From: JAHIYG01 sp041306075 | GTDB taxonomy: Archaea > Altiarchaeota > Altiarchaeia > IMC4 > SCGC-AAA252-I15 | Direction: 5' to 3' | NCBI GenBank assembly: GCA_041306075.1 | Contig: JBFYKH010000060.1 | Span: 1-39,953, forward strand | Length of the DNA stretch: 39,953 bases | Part shown: positions 38,415-39,953 of the stretch, piece by piece | Numbering within the stretch: position 1 is the first letter of the stretch | Layout: every line of letters starts with the position of its first letter | The notes under the pieces: generated by a model | The model's database searches: none | The model's input: only the letters and a program-made list of their open reading frames with translations | What the model was told of the DNA's origin: nothing | Translations under genes and position numbers: made by a program

Positions 38415-39032
38415 CTATGCTAGGGGCCAGAGGCTCTGCCTCTTCGCGACCATGTTCTGCGGCGTGTTGAACTTCACCTGCGTCATGGTGCCGTGGGCCG
38501 ACAGGATGGAAACCCTGACTTCCCGCTCCTCCAGGAGGGGGCTGTTCAGCTTGAGGTATGCCCTGATGACCTCCCCGGTCCGCAGGTGGCCTGGCACGGG
38601 GCTTTGCGGGTAGTTGAGGTAGTAGATGTTGTAGCCGTGCCCTGTCGCGCCCATGCACGGGCTCGTGCATGTCTCGTTGTACGAGAACGACTGGTCGTAC
38701 CCGGACCATTCGACGTTTATTATCGTCGTGTTCAGTATCATGTCCATGTTCCCGGGGAGCAGCCTGAACGTGACGTAGATGTCCTCGAGGGCGTGGGGCG
38801 TGCCGGCCGGGTCGTTCGTGCTCGCGTCCGTGCCGACAACGTTTATGACCTCGACGCCGGCGCTCACGTCCTTCCTGCTTTCGCCGCTCTGCGCCGTCGT
38901 CCTCTGCTGTATCCCGGAGGACGTCTCTAGGAGCACGAGGCCCACGAAGCCGGCGACTACGACGACGACCAGGAATATGATTATCGCGTCCAGGCTCGCT
39001 ACCCCCCTCCCCCGTCGAGTCATGCGGCGCAT
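38415..39032 (-). CDS. archaellin/pilin-like protein with class III signal peptide
   Basis: The 205-aa product starts from ATG 39032. The leader MRRMTRRGRGVASLDAIIIF is followed by a Val-rich span and LLETSSGIQQRTTAQSGESR, closely matching the N-terminal helix of archaellins. The rest is a beta-rich domain (VEVINVVGTD, TFRLLPGNMDM) with a pair of Cys (NETCTSPCMG) and several NxT/S sites. ATG 39032 is chosen because a TATA-like CTTATATAC lies about 25 bp upstream; ATG 39023 is the alternative. No fla/arl assembly genes are visible, so whether it builds an archaellum or a pilus is open. It precedes the GDT1 gene. Confidence 0.8.
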   Translation of the reverse strand: MRRMTRRGRGVASLDAIIIFLVVVVVAGFVGLVLLETSSGIQQRTTAQSGESRKDVSAGVEVINVVGTDASTNDPAGTPHALEDIYVTFRLLPGNMDMILNTTIINVEWSGYDQSFSYNETCTSPCMGATGHGYNIYYLNYPQSPVPGHLRTGEVIRAYLKLNSPLLEEREVRVSILSAHGTMTQVKFNTPQNMVAKRQSLWPLA

Positions 39033-39065
39033 ACAACCTTTATTTGCCGAGGGAGGTATATAAGT

Positions 39066-39248
39066 GTGGCATCGGACGTGGGGAAGAAGGCGTTCGACTG
39101 GCATTGGGCCGACGAGTCCCTGAGGGGGATGGAGGCCTCCGGCGGGGGGTCGCGTTTCTGGAGGGCTTTCAAGTTCGTCCTCTATTTCGCGGACGAGGCG
39201 GCCATAATGCTGGTCGTCGCATACCTGGCCTGGCGGTACCTACTTTAG
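39066..39248 (+). CDS. small membrane protein of unknown function
   Basis: The 60-aa product starts from GTG 39066 with ASDVGKKAFDWHWADESLRG. A Gly/Ser stretch and one C-terminal span (AAIMLVVAYLAWRYLL) follow. The start is supported by CTTTATTT about 25 bp upstream. An internal ATG would remove most of the soluble part. It is divergent from the archaellin-like gene and ends one base from the next convergent gene. No family is recognised. Confidence 0.6.
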   Translation: MASDVGKKAFDWHWADESLRGMEASGGGSRFWRAFKFVLYFADEAAIMLVVAYLAWRYLL

Positions 39249-39249
39249 G

Positions 39250-39534
39250 CTACGGCTTCATCGTAGCGTTCGTTATCTTCGTCAGGTTACGCGGCTTCTC
39301 GCAGCTCATGAGCTGGCTGAACTTCATAGTGCACGACGACATCTGGTAGACGCATTCCTGGCCTTCGACCTTGGCCTGGAAGTCGTTGTATCCGCCGACC
39401 GGGTTGGCGAGCTCGTAGACGACGTCCGCAGTCACCTGGGTGTTGTTGTTCTCCCTTCTTCCGCCGGCCGACGCCCCGGGCGTCTGGCTCTGGCACCGGG
39501 TGACCACCGTTTCCGTGCGCGTGAGAGCTTTCAT
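39250..39534 (-). CDS. hypothetical protein, last clearly archaeal gene
   Basis: The 94-aa soluble-looking protein has five Cys (RCQSQ, QECVYQMSSCTMK, SCEK) and no signal peptide, so it could be a metal-binding or disulfide protein. No family is recognised. GATTATATT (reverse strand, about 39557-39565) lies about 25 bp upstream, like other promoters here. Its GC content matches the rest of the window; the composition break comes just past its start. Confidence 0.6.
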   Translation of the reverse strand: MKALTRTETVVTRCQSQTPGASAGGRRENNNTQVTADVVYELANPVGGYNDFQAKVEGQECVYQMSSCTMKFSQLMSCEKPRNLTKITNATMKP

Positions 39535-39539
39535 CCTAA

Positions 39540-39625
39540 ATTCGGATGTTCTAATATAATCAAATGTACATGTAGAGACCCAAAACTTGATTCAGAAGGG
39601 TGTTTAATTTTAAAGCGTAAGTAGT
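39540..39625. other. composition break: GC-rich archaeal to AT-rich foreign DNA
   Basis: GC content drops sharply between about 39560 and 39600, and codon and base use stay different to the end of the window. No direct repeat, tRNA or integrase marks a boundary, and only a few hundred foreign bases are visible. This fits an assembly join better than an inserted element. Confidence 0.65.
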
Positions 39626-39953
39626 ATGGAAAAGAAAAGAAATTTATGGGTAATCCCAACAGATAAACCAAGTAGGTTAAAAAAAGACTCTGAATATGCG
39701 AAGACAGTATCTTACGCTTTATCAAGACTACCTTTAACATGGAGATTTGCTCAAAACATCTACATCACTAATCTTGAAGAAATTAAAGATGACGAATGGC
39801 ATTTACATTACTATGAAGGACAACCTGTAATTAGTAAATCACATAATGGAGCTTCTGAATACATAAATTTAAAAGCTAAAGAATTTGGTTATCAAAAAAT
39901 CATCTTAACAACCGATGAATACTTAATCTCAGATGGTGTACAAGCTATTGATG
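39626..39953 (+). CDS. phage-type hypothetical protein, 5' part (runs off window)
   Basis: A frame open from ATG 39626 to the window end gives about 109 residues. It starts MEKKRNLWVIPTDKPSRL, continues NIYITNLEEIKDDEWHLHYY and ends FGYQKIILTTDEYLISDGVQ then AID. From memory, this order (short N-terminus with PTDKPSRL, NIYIT..EEIK, KIILTTD..LI.DGVQAID) is that of small hypothetical proteins common in Bacteroidota phages and prophages. A database search would be needed to confirm. Codons are AT-rich (AAA, GAA, TTA), unlike every other gene here. No archaeal promoter pattern precedes it. Confidence 0.7.
   Translation, partial: MEKKRNLWVIPTDKPSRLKKDSEYAKTVSYALSRLPLTWRFAQNIYITNLEEIKDDEWHLHYYEGQPVISKSHNGASEYINLKAKEFGYQKIILTTDEYLISDGVQAID

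Noticed and set aside
1..39539. A defence or CRISPR-Cas system
   Set aside because: No Cas, restriction, toxin-antitoxin or other defence signatures were recognised. The split kinase alone is not evidence of one.

Overview
This window is most likely archaeal DNA. It carries a GHMP-type (archaeal) shikimate kinase, an acidic ribosomal stalk protein ending in SGLASLFG, an SEC11-like signal peptidase, a Rad50-type zinc-hook ATPase and two secreted proteins with class III (pilin/archaellin) signal peptides. Many genes also have a TATA-like box about 22-30 bp before an ATG with no leader. Coding DNA is GC-rich, with heavy use of ATA (Ile) and AGG (Arg). The gene style (many small and tail-anchored membrane proteins, Cys-rich lipoproteins, pilins with an EYLMSYGWAILVV-like core) resembles DPANN lineages. 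The biosynthetic genes suggest it is not a minimal parasite. The lineage is an inference.

1-11 kb: the end of PEP synthase, a protein-kinase-like gene split into two frames at the hinge, CTP synthase, an Lrp/AsnC regulator, two tandem stomatin/SPFH paralogues, a small Fe-S protein coupled to a class III aminotransferase, signal peptidase I, a Rad50-like ATPase and acylphosphatase. 11-19.3 kb: an overlapping operon of shikimate kinase, YjbQ and a VirB2/TrbC-like pilin candidate; a large orphan membrane protein; a helix-hairpin-helix protein, adenylate kinase and a CARDB-type surface protein in series; a lipoprotein; LL-diaminopimelate aminotransferase; and ribosomal protein P1.

19.3-22.5 kb: a probable structured RNA locus of about 290 nt, a tail-anchored protein, ThiC, tRNA-Arg(GCG), and a gene-poor stretch with hairpins and a small membrane protein. 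22.5-34.7 kb: an envelope region with a Cys-repeat lipoprotein, a nucleotide-sugar epimerase, a giant YfhO/PTPS-related membrane protein, a methyltransferase-glycosyltransferase fusion, a CARDB-like anchored protein, a second RNA candidate beside strong inverted repeats, a Cys-rich lipoprotein coupled to a secreted subtilase, a type IV pilin-like protein and a secreted C39-like cysteine peptidase. The last two enzymes are carried on Thr-rich stalks.

34.7-39.5 kb: mostly orphan genes plus a TrmA/RumA-family RNA methyltransferase, a GDT1-family cation transporter and an archaellin-like protein. The last ~400 bp change abruptly to AT-rich DNA encoding the start of a protein that resembles hypothetical proteins of Bacteroidota phages. 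This looks like an assembly chimera or, less likely, the edge of an integrated element.

No single defence or mobile system is visible. The most unusual items are the two unassigned RNA loci, the kinase split exactly between its lobes, the Fe-S protein with widened Cys spacing, and the coupled envelope genes.
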